From positions 1-64,000 of the forward strand of contig NZ_JBBEWR010000005.1 in NCBI RefSeq assembly GCF_037646345.1: DNA of 64,000 bases. Direction: 5' to 3'. The notes under the pieces are model-generated. The model did no database searches, had not been told where the DNA came from, and was given only the letters and a program-made list of their open reading frames with translations. This document shows, in pieces, positions 15,980 through 24,215 of this stretch (the stretch's first letter is position 1; every line of letters starts with the position of its first letter). This stretch comes from Ascidiimonas aurantiaca (GTDB lineage Bacteria > Bacteroidota > Bacteroidia > Flavobacteriales > Flavobacteriaceae). Position numbers and translations under genes: made by a program.

Positions 15980-16007
15980 CACTTAATCTAACATGACTTA
16001 TAAAAAA

Positions 16008-16463
16008 CTAGCTGTGAATAAGAATTTTCCAGTTATCATTGGCTTTGGGAATAAGAATTTCTGCTCCCTCTTTGTTCCAAAGCTGTAAAGTATTTGTTTT
16101 GCCTGAATGATAAAATAAATAAAGTTTACCATTTCGTATTTCATAGGTTTTTGGGTCTATTTTTACCTTTTTTCCTTTTAGTGCCATCGCGTAAGCGCAA
16201 AATCCGCCATATTGTGGAAGAAACCGGGATGGCTTATTTATAAAGGCTTCTTTATGTGCTAAACTGGAGAAAAGAAAAACTATGCCTTTATAGGTAGTAG
16301 CAAATTCTTTTTTACCGCGTTCAGGTCTGTCTTTGAAATAGGATACTATATCATAGCCATGTATAGCGATCCCTTTTTTCTCATAGATCTCCTGGCTGTG
16401 AGCGTAAAACATCATGAGAAAAGCTGGCAAAAATGATAATACAGGGCTTTTTAGAAGGCGCAT
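16008..16463 (-). CDS. exported YHS-domain protein
   Basis: 151 residues with an N-terminal signal peptide (LSFLPAFLMMFYAHSQ). The mature part has the YHS pattern GIAIHGYDIVSYF ... KGIVFLFSSLAHKEAFINKPSRFLPQYGGFCAYAMALKGKKV. In this exported YHS subgroup the usual metal-binding cysteines are reduced, and the motif YGGFCAYA keeps one cysteine. Family members are proposed to bind metal or act near copper or respiratory proteins; the function here is not known. Confidence 0.8.
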   Translation of the reverse strand: MRLLKSPVLSFLPAFLMMFYAHSQEIYEKKGIAIHGYDIVSYFKDRPERGKKEFATTYKGIVFLFSSLAHKEAFINKPSRFLPQYGGFCAYAMALKGKKVKIDPKTYEIRNGKLYLFYHSGKTNTLQLWNKEGAEILIPKANDNWKILIHS

Positions 16464-16530
16464 AGGTTTATCTTTATTAGCTGGGTCGCCGATTGTGAGA
16501 TATACTTACAAAGAAAGAATTAAATATAGG

Positions 16531-17508
16531 TTAAAGGGCCATGAGGTTGCATCCACGTATGTCAGAGTGGTCAAAACGCCCCAGGATCTCAAAACTGCCA
16601 TCTTCATATACCTTACCCAGGTCCTGAGTAGCAATAAACGAGCAGGAGTATATGTTGGCGAGATCGATTACATTGATACCGCCGGTTCTGCCGGAAGTTT
16701 GAAAAGATAAGGGGTCTTCGGTATCTCTGGTAAGAACCTTCATCCATGGAGGGCACCTGAAGACCCCTTTGCCTTTTGAATAAGCTTGTGATAAGAGTTC
16801 AGTCATACCGTATTCAGAATGGATCTCAGGTACTTTAAATGCATTACATAGAATTTTGTGTACCTCGTCCCGTATCATTTCTTTTCTTCGCCCTTTCATG
16901 CCCCCGGTTTCCATGATAAATGTGTTTTTCAGGGGCATTGGATACTTTTCTGCGAAATCGAGGAGCGCAAAAGTAACTCCAAGGAGCAATGTCTTTACAT
17001 TTTTTGATTCCAGATCCCGGAGGAGTGAATGCAGAGAATGAAGATCATGAAGGTAAAAACCACTTTCTTTGTGGCCTGAGCTCTCTATAAGATGTTGTGT
17101 CATATAAATGAGAGAGGAACCGTCTCTTTCCAGATAAGAAGGAAGTAAAGCCAGTATGACATACTGTTGAGCGGGGCCATAGAATTGTCTGAAAGCAGTT
17201 TGAAAACTTTTTATATACAGGTCAAGATAAGTTACGAAATGTTTACTTACTGTACTGCCTGTCGTACCGCTACTGGTAAATATTTTTTCTGCCGGGCGAG
17301 ACCCGGAAATAATTTTGTGGCTTTTGAAGAACTGAATGGGGAGAAATGGAATTTGCTTAAGGGATTGAACGTTTTGAGGATGTACCTTCAAATAACTGCA
17401 GAAGTTTTGATATACAGGGTTGTGCGTGTACTGATAGTTGAAAACCTCTAAAGCTAAGGTTTCGAAATGGCTGCTTGAGCTAATGTTAAAAACATTTTGA
17501 CGGTTCAT
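16531..17508 (-). CDS. LuxE-like acyl-protein synthetase family protein
   Basis: 325 residues from the ATG at 17508. An earlier in-frame ATG at 17529 is rejected because it lies inside the -7 element. The adenylation motif IFTSSGTTGS is visible, as are FLPIQFFKSHKI, SGFYLHDL, FIMETGGMKGRRKEM and HSEYGMTELLSQAYS, which are hallmarks of LuxE / acyl-protein-synthetase-like enzymes in the ANL superfamily. They activate a carboxylate with ATP. The true substrate in Bacteroidota is unknown, and no lux genes are near. Confidence 0.8.
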   Translation of the reverse strand: MNRQNVFNISSSSHFETLALEVFNYQYTHNPVYQNFCSYLKVHPQNVQSLKQIPFLPIQFFKSHKIISGSRPAEKIFTSSGTTGSTVSKHFVTYLDLYIKSFQTAFRQFYGPAQQYVILALLPSYLERDGSSLIYMTQHLIESSGHKESGFYLHDLHSLHSLLRDLESKNVKTLLLGVTFALLDFAEKYPMPLKNTFIMETGGMKGRRKEMIRDEVHKILCNAFKVPEIHSEYGMTELLSQAYSKGKGVFRCPPWMKVLTRDTEDPLSFQTSGRTGGINVIDLANIYSCSFIATQDLGKVYEDGSFEILGRFDHSDIRGCNLMAL

Positions 17509-17526
17509 CAATTCCCGATTGTGCAA

Positions 17527-17534
17527 CAAAAGTA
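17527..17534 (-). promoter_or_regulatory. -7 element for the LuxE-like gene
   Basis: Reads TACTTTTG on the minus strand (TAnnTTTG), 18 bases before the ATG at 17508. It decides the start. Confidence 0.6.
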
Positions 17535-17543
17535 GCTAAAATA

Positions 17544-17570
17544 AAAAAGCTCCCGGTAAAGGAAGCTTTT
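17544..17570 (-). terminator. intrinsic terminator of the small T9SS gene
   Basis: On the minus strand AAAAGCTTCC pairs with GGGAGCTTTT around a short loop and is followed by T-rich sequence. It lies 22 bases after the stop of the small T9SS-tail gene. Confidence 0.7.
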
Positions 17571-17591
17571 GTTATAAACAATAAAGTTTTG

Positions 17592-17978
17592 TTATCGAAT
17601 TACCAGTTTCCGGGTGGTAGAAGATCTATCTTCGGTTACTTTCATAAGATATACTCCGGCAGTGAGCCGGGTAACATCCAAAGTATTTCCGGAAATGGTA
17701 GTTTTGAGAACTTCTTTTCCAAGAACATCATAGATGGAAACGGTTTTGCTAAGGTTTTTCCGGGTGGTGATGGTTACATAACCATTGGTCACCGGATTGG
17801 GAAACATCTTAAAACCCTCTATGTCTTCTTCCTGAGCATTTGCCGGTTGTGTACCGGTGTAGGTCTTTTGGCTTTCACTGAGGAGATTCAGGGCAGAATC
17901 CTCATGAAATTCCGGCTGTCCTGCGGACAGATGCATCACTAGTAGGGCAATAAAAGTGAGCAGATAATTTTTAGTCAT
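17592..17978 (-). CDS. very small T9SS-sorted protein (signal peptide plus C-terminal sorting domain)
   Basis: 128 residues. The signal peptide is LLTFIALLVMHLSAG, then about 35 residues without recognisable fold (rich in E, S, T, Q), then a full type A sorting domain from GFKMFPNPVTNGYVTI through VSIYDVLGKEVLKT and LTAGVYLMKVTEDR to the terminal KLVIR. Almost nothing other than the sorting tail is present, which is unusual. Known roles of such tails are export by the type IX system and attachment to the cell surface; what this protein does is unknown. It has its own promoter and terminator. Confidence 0.85.
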   Translation of the reverse strand: MTKNYLLTFIALLVMHLSAGQPEFHEDSALNLLSESQKTYTGTQPANAQEEDIEGFKMFPNPVTNGYVTITTRKNLSKTVSIYDVLGKEVLKTTISGNTLDVTRLTAGVYLMKVTEDRSSTTRKLVIR

Positions 17979-18005
17979 GGCATAAATAATATGTTAAGTT
18001 ACTAA

Positions 18006-18013
18006 CAAATATA
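18006..18013 (-). promoter_or_regulatory. -7 element for the small T9SS gene
   Basis: Reads TATATTTG on the minus strand (TAnnTTTG), 27 bases before the start at 17978. Confidence 0.55.
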
Positions 18014-18198
18014 ATAATTTTAACATACCGTCGTTTCCATGATCCGGGTTTTTTTGTGAAAGTTGTCATTTTTGTTGTGAACTGCCTGAAAAACGGAACG
18101 TTCTGCAAGTTTTAAAAAGAAGTTTTGGGAGGGGCTTGAAAAAAAACGTGGATGTTTTACTAAGCAGGGTATAGTTATTAACGATCTGGAGTAAATGC
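18014..18198. other. intergenic stretch, nothing recognised
   Basis: No gene, tRNA or clear site seen between the small T9SS promoter and the terminator of the TonB/lipoprotein unit. Confidence 0.5.
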
Positions 18199-18227
18199 AA
18201 AAGGCAGAGAAAAATCCCTGCCTTTTT
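18199..18227 (-). terminator. intrinsic terminator of the TonB-lipoprotein unit
   Basis: AAAAGGCAG and CTGCCTTTTT (18218-18227) pair around a 10-base loop. On the minus strand the second arm runs into T-rich sequence. It lies 45 bases after the lipoprotein stop. Confidence 0.75.
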
Positions 18228-18272
18228 ATATGAAATACGTTTATTTCGCGTATTAAATACCCTGTCTGAAGC

Positions 18273-19475
18273 TTAGTTAGCTATAGCAGGGAAAGTGAAT
18301 CCGGTCCATGCAAACACAGTTACATCAGCACCTCCGGTAGCCCCTTCGATAGCTTCAATAGTTGCAGAAACAGGATTGTTGATATCGGTAATATCAATTC
18401 CGAAACCAACTGCGCCGGTGATAGAAGTAGAAGCATCAGCAGTACCACTTCCATCGTTTAGGTCGATAAAATCTCCTGCAGTCGCATCTCCTATAAGTGC
18501 TACCAAAACATTGTCAATAGTAGCAGCACTACCTCTACGAATTTTGATCATGTCAGCCATTTCAAAATTAGATGCATGCACAAGGGTCAACCCATTAATA
18601 GTGGGGTTAGATCTTGGGGTAGCATCGTTGTTACGAGAGTTACTATCTGCTTCAATTCCACGAGGGTCAGAAGTAGCATCGGTGAAATCTTCTGTTCGTA
18701 TTCCGTACCAGTTATCACCTCCACCGTTCCAGCCTTCAGTCCAGTCAAACCAGTCATCTTTAGCGTTTACGACCAATAGGTTGTCTGATTGTACGGTTCC
18801 GCCAAACCACTCAATACCGTCATCTTCACCGAAGAATACAGCTACATGATTAACTACTGTTCCTGAACCAACTCCATATAAAGAAAGGCCGTTAAATTCC
18901 TGATCTCCGTTAATTCGGGCTCCGGTGTATTCAAGTTTTACATAGGTAATAACTCCGGAATTATCATCAGCAACAGATCCTCCATAGTTAATTCCAACTA
19001 CTTCTGTTTCGGCAGTGTCACCAGTGTTTATAGGAGCACGCCCAGCTATAAGAAGACCTCCCCAGTCACCTCCACGAGGATTACCTGCATTTGAGGTCAT
19101 AGTAATAGGGCTGGAAGAGGTGCCGGCAGCATTAATTTGCGCACCCTGCTCAATAGCAATAAACACATCTGTACCTCCTGATACGGCACGAATAGTAGTA
19201 CCAGGCTCGATAGTTAAGGTAGCTCCTTCTTTTACACGAAGAGATCCGCTAAGAACCCAGTTAGTGGCAGCGTCTAAAGTAATATCAACAGTTACACTTC
19301 CTTTCAGGTCTGCAGCATCCAGATCAGGGTCTGTTTGAGAGTCAATAGAACCATCTTTTTGTTCTACCGGAGGGTTAGGGTTTGTACCGCCATCTCCGTC
19401 ATCGTCACTTGAACAGGCTACCATGGCAGCAGTCAAGGCAAAAAGCATTAAGAAATTTTTAAGAGTCTTCATCAT
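18273..19475 (-). CDS. surface-exported beta-helix-like lipoprotein
   Basis: 400 residues. The signal ends in MVACSSDDDGDGG, a lipobox followed at once by the acidic stretch that sends Bacteroidota lipoproteins to the cell surface. The body is rich in G, D, T and N, with repeating short strands (WVLSGSLRVKEGATLTIEPGTTI, GGDWGGLLIAGRAPI, DDGIEWFGGTVQSDNLLVVNA, TINGLTLVHAS), typical of a right-handed parallel beta-helix. Homologues are sometimes labelled 'multidrug transporter', which the sequence does not support. It follows the TonB receptor gene by 36 bases, so a surface partner of that receptor is likely. Confidence 0.8.
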   Translation of the reverse strand: MMKTLKNFLMLFALTAAMVACSSDDDGDGGTNPNPPVEQKDGSIDSQTDPDLDAADLKGSVTVDITLDAATNWVLSGSLRVKEGATLTIEPGTTIRAVSGGTDVFIAIEQGAQINAAGTSSSPITMTSNAGNPRGGDWGGLLIAGRAPINTGDTAETEVVGINYGGSVADDNSGVITYVKLEYTGARINGDQEFNGLSLYGVGSGTVVNHVAVFFGEDDGIEWFGGTVQSDNLLVVNAKDDWFDWTEGWNGGGDNWYGIRTEDFTDATSDPRGIEADSNSRNNDATPRSNPTINGLTLVHASNFEMADMIKIRRGSAATIDNVLVALIGDATAGDFIDLNDGSGTADASTSITGAVGFGIDITDINNPVSATIEAIEGATGGADVTVFAWTGFTFPAIAN

Positions 19476-19511
19476 TTACTGAATTAATTATTAAATAGAT
19501 AATATTAAAGG

Positions 19512-22301
19512 TTAAAATCCGTAACTAAAACCGAGGGACATTACAATACCTTTTTTAAAGCTGTTAATAGATACGTTTTCCCCGGTAATTGTTGTTTGCG
19601 TAAGCTCGTAAGTAGGGTCCAGAATATTCTGCACACCCAGGTTAATGCCAAAGTTATCTCCTAATTTAGAGCGTAACACCAGATCCAGGGTAGGGATACC
19701 GGTCTCTACTATATTTTCCTGCCCCTGTACCCCAAGAGAAAATATTCGATCAGCGAAGTAATTAAAAACTAAGGACGAGGTAAGATTGAATTTTCGGTTT
19801 TTTATAAAATAGGTGATATCACTGTTAACAAGAAGTGGAGCTGCACCTTCCAGTTCGTCTTCTGTATTGGTGAAATTGGTGCTCTCATCTGTTAGTTCCT
19901 GTCTGGAATGTAGATAAGAAGCGTTTAATCCAAAAGAAAGCTTTTTCTCGTTGAATGACGTGGATTCCAAATTTTCACTATTAGTACTTTTCCAGATATC
20001 CTTTCTAAACTCTATTTCAATACCTGCGATATCAGCAGTTTCTCCAGAGTTGATATAAGATAACTGGTTAGAAGCCGAATTTACTGAGATACGGTTTATG
20101 GGATTGTCAATACGCTTATAAAAACCACCAAAAGATATCAGTTCTCCTGCGCTGAAATAATATTCGTATTTTAGATCAAAATTGTAGTTATCAGAAGGCT
20201 GAAGGTCAGGATTACCAAAACTTGAAAAGTTAACTTCTTCATAGAGGAAGGGTGCCAGTTCTTTAAACTGAGGAAATGTATATGTCCGGCTCCCGGAAAA
20301 TCTGAATATACTATTCTCATTAAAGTTATATTTTACATCCAGGTTGGGTAAAAAATAAGTTTCACTTAGTTCAGAAGGATCTAAAGTAGGGTCTCTGTCA
20401 CTACTTGAAATGTTGGTATCCCAATTTACGAATTGCTCAATATTTTCTATTCTTAAACCTACTCCAACCGTTAAATTATCTGAAAGGTTGTATTGTGAAT
20501 TAACAAAAAAGGCATGAATAGTTCTGTCGGCTTCATAGAAAAACGGATCTAGAAGACTGGGTTGATTTGGTTGATTTGCAAAGCCACGGTTAGTTTCCAG
20601 TTCGAAGATTCCTTGATCTAAAGATTCCTGATTAAAAAGAGCATCAGGGTTATCAAGGTCAATGCTTACATTCGGACTGCTAAATCTGTGATTAAACTGA
20701 GTGAAATCAAAGCGGCGATCTGTAAATCTATAATTATATCCACCTTCTAGATTTCCTTTTGGGGTGTCTTTATCTCCCAGTTTATAAGAAAACTTTAGAT
20801 GTCCAACTAAATCGTCTTCTTCTAATACAGAGAAAAAACGATGATTAAAGGCAGATGCATCATTTGCAATAGTAGGCTCACCGTCTATAATCTTAACAGT
20901 GTTTTGTCGCCGATCGGGCTCATTGCTTCGAGTCATATTGTATGCTAAATTGGCATCAAGGTCTAATTTATCCGAAAGTGAAAAGTTAGATCGAAGTTGA
21001 TTTATCCAAAGGTTATTGTCATTTACCTGTTGTCTCCGGATGAAGCCTAAGTCATTATCCTGCTCAGCGATAGAAACTACATCTTCACCTATATACTCTT
21101 CAACTCGTTGTACATTACTGTGAATGTAAACAGTATTTAAGTTTATGGTACCTGTTTCTGGCATGATAAATTTAAAGTTACCCATAGCCATTTGTGAAAC
21201 GTTGTATATGTATTTATCAAAATCAAGGTCTGTACCGGCTTCTCCTTCTGTATTGAGTACTCCAACGGCTTTTGTATTTCCTTCTTGGTACATAAACTTA
21301 CTGTCGAGAGCCCCAATAATGTATGTATTCAAAGTATTTTTACCAAGTTTAAAACGCTTGCCATACCTAACGGCAATATTGTTGTTTAGTTGGAGATTTT
21401 GTTGGTTTGGACCATATGAGTTCTCAAAAGAATATGAAGTTAGGTTAGGATCGGTAATAGGCACATCTTTGCTAAGGCCGGTGCCAAACCAATTAGCTCC
21501 ATCAACCGTGAGAAAATCAACTCCTACGGCACGTGTGTTTACACCTGAACCAATACTTATCTGAAATTCTTCATCACCAAATAGTTCTTTGGAGGCGATA
21601 TCAATATTTGCACCTCCCACATCTCCATACAAACCAGTACCGAAAGTTTTGTTTATCCCTACACTTTGTATGATATCTGAGCTAAAGAAATCAAGTGCGA
21701 TATTCTTATATTCAGGATCTTCAGAAGGTAAAGGCAACCCGTTATAACTGGTAGAGTTGTAACGGTCCCCTAGGCCTCTTACAAAAACGTTCTTTACACC
21801 TTCCTGTTTTGAAACACCGGTTACTTTGGTAACAGCCGCCTGAGCATCACCAATACCTTTACGGGAAAGCTCTGCCGCACCAATAGATTGTTTCATCTCT
21901 ACCGCATTTTTCTGTTGTAAAAGGAGCGCTACTTCAGAGTCCCTTCTGGCTACGGTAGTAACTACTACTTCATCCAATGACTGGGCATCCTGGCTAAGCC
22001 CTGCGGTGATCTCGGTTACTTTACCGGCTGCTACGGTTACATTGGCAACTTCAATAGTTTTGTAACCAATAAAACTTACTACAATTGTATATGTGCCCGG
22101 CTCCACATCTTCTATTTGAAATAAACCGTCAAAATCAGTAGTTGTTCCCTTAGAAGTGCCTTTAACCAGAACATTGGCAAAAGGAAGCGGGTCGTTGTTT
22201 AATTCTTTGTCTGTTATCTTACCTACTATTGAACCAGTTTCTTGTGCAAAAAATGTGGTAATACTAAGTAAAAGGGTTAGGAATCCTAATAAGTGTTTCA
22301 T
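19512..22301 (-). CDS. TonB-dependent outer-membrane receptor with carboxypeptidase-like N-terminal domain
   Basis: 929 residues from the ATG at 22301. An earlier frame start at 22328 overlaps the promoter element. The signal is MKHLLGFLTLLLSITTFFAQ. A carboxypeptidase regulatory-like domain (GKITDKELNNDPLPFANVLVKGT ... SFIGYKTIEV) covers residues about 25-100. Plug-domain motifs follow (LDEVVVTT, KGIGDAQAAVTKVTGV, FVRGLGDRYNSTSYNGLPLP), then a long beta-barrel ending in MSLGFSYGF. Substrate is unknown. The divergent PhoB/PhoR-like pair and the 11-bp repeats between them make phosphate-responsive expression a reasonable hypothesis. Confidence 0.9.
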   Translation of the reverse strand: MKHLLGFLTLLLSITTFFAQETGSIVGKITDKELNNDPLPFANVLVKGTSKGTTTDFDGLFQIEDVEPGTYTIVVSFIGYKTIEVANVTVAAGKVTEITAGLSQDAQSLDEVVVTTVARRDSEVALLLQQKNAVEMKQSIGAAELSRKGIGDAQAAVTKVTGVSKQEGVKNVFVRGLGDRYNSTSYNGLPLPSEDPEYKNIALDFFSSDIIQSVGINKTFGTGLYGDVGGANIDIASKELFGDEEFQISIGSGVNTRAVGVDFLTVDGANWFGTGLSKDVPITDPNLTSYSFENSYGPNQQNLQLNNNIAVRYGKRFKLGKNTLNTYIIGALDSKFMYQEGNTKAVGVLNTEGEAGTDLDFDKYIYNVSQMAMGNFKFIMPETGTINLNTVYIHSNVQRVEEYIGEDVVSIAEQDNDLGFIRRQQVNDNNLWINQLRSNFSLSDKLDLDANLAYNMTRSNEPDRRQNTVKIIDGEPTIANDASAFNHRFFSVLEEDDLVGHLKFSYKLGDKDTPKGNLEGGYNYRFTDRRFDFTQFNHRFSSPNVSIDLDNPDALFNQESLDQGIFELETNRGFANQPNQPSLLDPFFYEADRTIHAFFVNSQYNLSDNLTVGVGLRIENIEQFVNWDTNISSSDRDPTLDPSELSETYFLPNLDVKYNFNENSIFRFSGSRTYTFPQFKELAPFLYEEVNFSSFGNPDLQPSDNYNFDLKYEYYFSAGELISFGGFYKRIDNPINRISVNSASNQLSYINSGETADIAGIEIEFRKDIWKSTNSENLESTSFNEKKLSFGLNASYLHSRQELTDESTNFTNTEDELEGAAPLLVNSDITYFIKNRKFNLTSSLVFNYFADRIFSLGVQGQENIVETGIPTLDLVLRSKLGDNFGINLGVQNILDPTYELTQTTITGENVSINSFKKGIVMSLGFSYGF

Positions 22302-22325
22302 TCTCTTGAATACAATTTCTCGGTG

Positions 22326-22333
22326 CAAATAAA
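22326..22333 (-). promoter_or_regulatory. -7-like element for the TonB receptor
   Basis: Reads TTTATTTG on the minus strand, 7 of 8 consensus positions, 25-32 bases before the ATG at 22301. The 11-bp repeat block begins 10 bases further upstream. Confidence 0.45.
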
Positions 22334-22343
22334 GGGTGACTTT

Positions 22344-22409
22344 GTAAAAGTGAAGTTACTTGTAGGTTAAACCTGAGTAAGTTTAAAGTTACCTTTATGT
22401 TACGATATT
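22344..22409. promoter_or_regulatory. Pho-box-like array of six 11-bp direct repeats
   Basis: Six consecutive 11-base units start GTAAA (22344), GTTAC (22355), GTTAA (22366), GTAAG (22377), GTTAC (22388) and GTTAC (22399), exactly 11 apart. PhoB/PhoP-type regulators bind tandem 11-bp direct repeats, and the complement GTAAC/TTAAC resembles the TTAACA half-site of Gram-positive PhoP. The block sits just upstream of the TonB promoter and within 75 bases of the PhoB-like gene, so it could serve both. Confidence 0.6.
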
Positions 22410-22448
22410 AAATGAATGTTAAGCGCTTTTCATATTTAATATTATCTT

Positions 22449-22456
22449 TACTTTTG
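22449..22456 (+). promoter_or_regulatory. -7 element for the PhoB/PhoR-like operon
   Basis: TACTTTTG, an exact TAnnTTTG match, 25 bases before the response-regulator ATG. Confidence 0.55.
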
Positions 22457-22481
22457 AGCTGAAAACACAACTATTCGCAGC

Positions 22482-23168
22482 ATGAAAAAAAAAGACATCA
22501 AGATCCTTTTGGTAGACGATGAGCCTGATATTCTGGAGATTGTAGGCTATAACCTCACTTCGGAGGGATATCAGGTAAGTACCGCAAAAAACGGGATGGA
22601 AGCGGTTGCAAAAGCCAAAAGGGAACGCCCGCATTTAATTATCATGGATGTGATGATGCCCGAAATGGATGGTATTGAGGCCTGTGAGCAAATACGCAAG
22701 ACCAGTGAGTTGAAGGAAGTGATCATTACTTTTCTAACAGCCCGTGGAGAAGACTATTCGCAGGTAGCGGGCTTTGAAGCAGGTGCCGATGATTATATTA
22801 CCAAACCTATTAAGCCCAAGGTTTTGGTGAGTAAAGTAAAAGCCCTGTTGAGAAGACTGAAGGAAGAGGAAGAAGAAATAACGCTTATAAACAAAGTAGG
22901 AGACATTGTTATTAATCGTGATGAGTATAAAATAGTACAGGCGGGCCAGGAAATCATATTGCCCCGTAAGGAGTTTGAATTGTTGTCCTTGTTGGCATCA
23001 AGACCTGGAAAGGTATTTAAACGGGAAGAAATACTTGATAAAGTATGGGGTAACGAAGTGATTGTAGGCGGCCGCACTATAGATGTACACATTAGAAAAC
23101 TTCGCGAAAAAATAGGAGATGACCATTTTAAAACAGTAAAAGGAGTGGGCTATAAGTTTGTACTTTAA
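22482..23168 (+). CDS. PhoB-like response regulator (OmpR family)
   Basis: 228 residues. The receiver domain has acidic pair D12-D13, phospho-acceptor D56 in IIMDVMMPEMDG, and lysine in YITKPIKPK. A winged-helix DNA-binding domain follows (residues about 130-228: FELLSLLASRPGKVFKREEILDKVWG, then GRTIDVHIRKLREKIG, and ending VKGVGYKFVL). Closest by feel to PhoB/PhoP. It is followed with no gap by its kinase and preceded by six 11-bp repeats, which could include its own binding site. The stimulus is inferred, not shown. Confidence 0.92.
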   Translation: MKKKDIKILLVDDEPDILEIVGYNLTSEGYQVSTAKNGMEAVAKAKRERPHLIIMDVMMPEMDGIEACEQIRKTSELKEVIITFLTARGEDYSQVAGFEAGADDYITKPIKPKVLVSKVKALLRRLKEEEEEITLINKVGDIVINRDEYKIVQAGQEIILPRKEFELLSLLASRPGKVFKREEILDKVWGNEVIVGGRTIDVHIRKLREKIGDDHFKTVKGVGYKFVL

Positions 23169-24215
23169 ATGGCCAGAAAACTTAAAAAGTCATACAGATT
23201 CGCCCTTAGGTCGTCATTAGTCACCAGTGTGCTTTCCACACTTATGATCTCCTTACTTCTATATATTTTCGGGCAGTTTCATATTACTATTATTGCCATT
23301 TACGCAACGTTTTCATTTACACTTTCTTTCTTTATCCTTCAATATCGTGTAGAGCGGTTTATTTATAAGCGTGTAAAAAAGATCTATGACGATGTTTCGT
23401 TGCTGGAATCTACCACATTCCATAATCAGCCCATTACTACCGATATGGCAAGTCTTACCCGTGAGATCGAAAAATTTGCAAAAGACAAAAAGCTCGAAAT
23501 AGAGACCCTTAAAGTACGGGAACTTTACAGAAAAGAGTTTATGGGTAATGTGTCACACGAGCTAAAAACACCTTTGTTTACTGTACAGGGATATATTCTT
23601 ACCCTACTCGACGGAGCCATGGAAGATAAGGCCATGAGAAAAAAATACCTGCAAAGGGCCAGTAAAGGTGTAGAACGGCTTATTTATATAGTTAAGGACC
23701 TGGATATGATCACTAAACTTGAGGCGGGAGATCTGCATCTTAACTTTGAAGATTTTAATATAGTAGAGCTCATTAAAAATGTTTTTGATCTGCTTGAAAT
23801 GAAAGCGGCAAAGAAAAACATTACATTAACTTTTGATATGAACTATGGGTCTCCTGTTATGGTGTATGGCGATAAGGAAAAAATACAGCAGGTACTTACC
23901 AACCTTATCGTAAACTCTATTAAATATGGTAAAAATGACGGTACAACAGAAGTAAGCGTTGAGAACCTAATTAAAAATAAAGTAATTGTAAGAGTTACCG
24001 ATAACGGCGAGGGGATTGAAAAACAAAATATCCCGCGAATTTTTGAACGCTTTTTTCGGGTTGATAAAAGTGGTAGCCGTAAAGAAGGCGGGTCTGGTCT
24101 TGGGCTTTCCATAGTAAAGCACATTATAGAAGCGCATAACGAAAAAATATATGTAGAGAGTGTATATGGTATAGGATCAGAGTTCTCCTTTACTCTGGAA
24201 AAGACTAAAAAGTGA
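23169..24215 (+). CDS. PhoR-like sensor histidine kinase
   Basis: 348 residues. Two N-terminal membrane helices (LVTSVLSTLMISLLLYIFG, IIAIYATFSFTLSFFILQ) have almost no loop between them, so it lacks a large periplasmic sensor, as in PhoR. Dimerisation and phospho-acceptor H130 lie in GNVSHELKTPLFTVQGY. The ATPase domain has N-box NLIVNSIKYG, G1 DNGEGI, F-box RIFERFFRVD and G2 GGSGLGLSIVKHI. The stop of the preceding regulator directly abuts its start. Its 3' end overlaps the convergent glycosyltransferase gene by 39 bases. Confidence 0.92.
   Translation: MARKLKKSYRFALRSSLVTSVLSTLMISLLLYIFGQFHITIIAIYATFSFTLSFFILQYRVERFIYKRVKKIYDDVSLLESTTFHNQPITTDMASLTREIEKFAKDKKLEIETLKVRELYRKEFMGNVSHELKTPLFTVQGYILTLLDGAMEDKAMRKKYLQRASKGVERLIYIVKDLDMITKLEAGDLHLNFEDFNIVELIKNVFDLLEMKAAKKNITLTFDMNYGSPVMVYGDKEKIQQVLTNLIVNSIKYGKNDGTTEVSVENLIKNKVIVRVTDNGEGIEKQNIPRIFERFFRVDKSGSRKEGGSGLGLSIVKHIIEAHNEKIYVESVYGIGSEFSFTLEKTKK

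Noticed and set aside
16531..17529. Bioluminescence (lux) operon
   Set aside because: Only a LuxE-like gene is present; no luciferase or reductase genes are near.
18295..18849. Long plus-strand frame opposite the beta-helix lipoprotein
   Set aside because: It mirrors the coding pattern of the minus-strand lipoprotein and has no start signal or recognisable protein motif.
18273..19475. Multidrug transporter
   Set aside because: A label sometimes given to homologues, but the protein is a lipoprotein with beta-helix-like repeats and no membrane helices.
22302..22328. Longer start for the TonB receptor
   Set aside because: The added residues precede a normal signal peptide and overlap the -7-like element.
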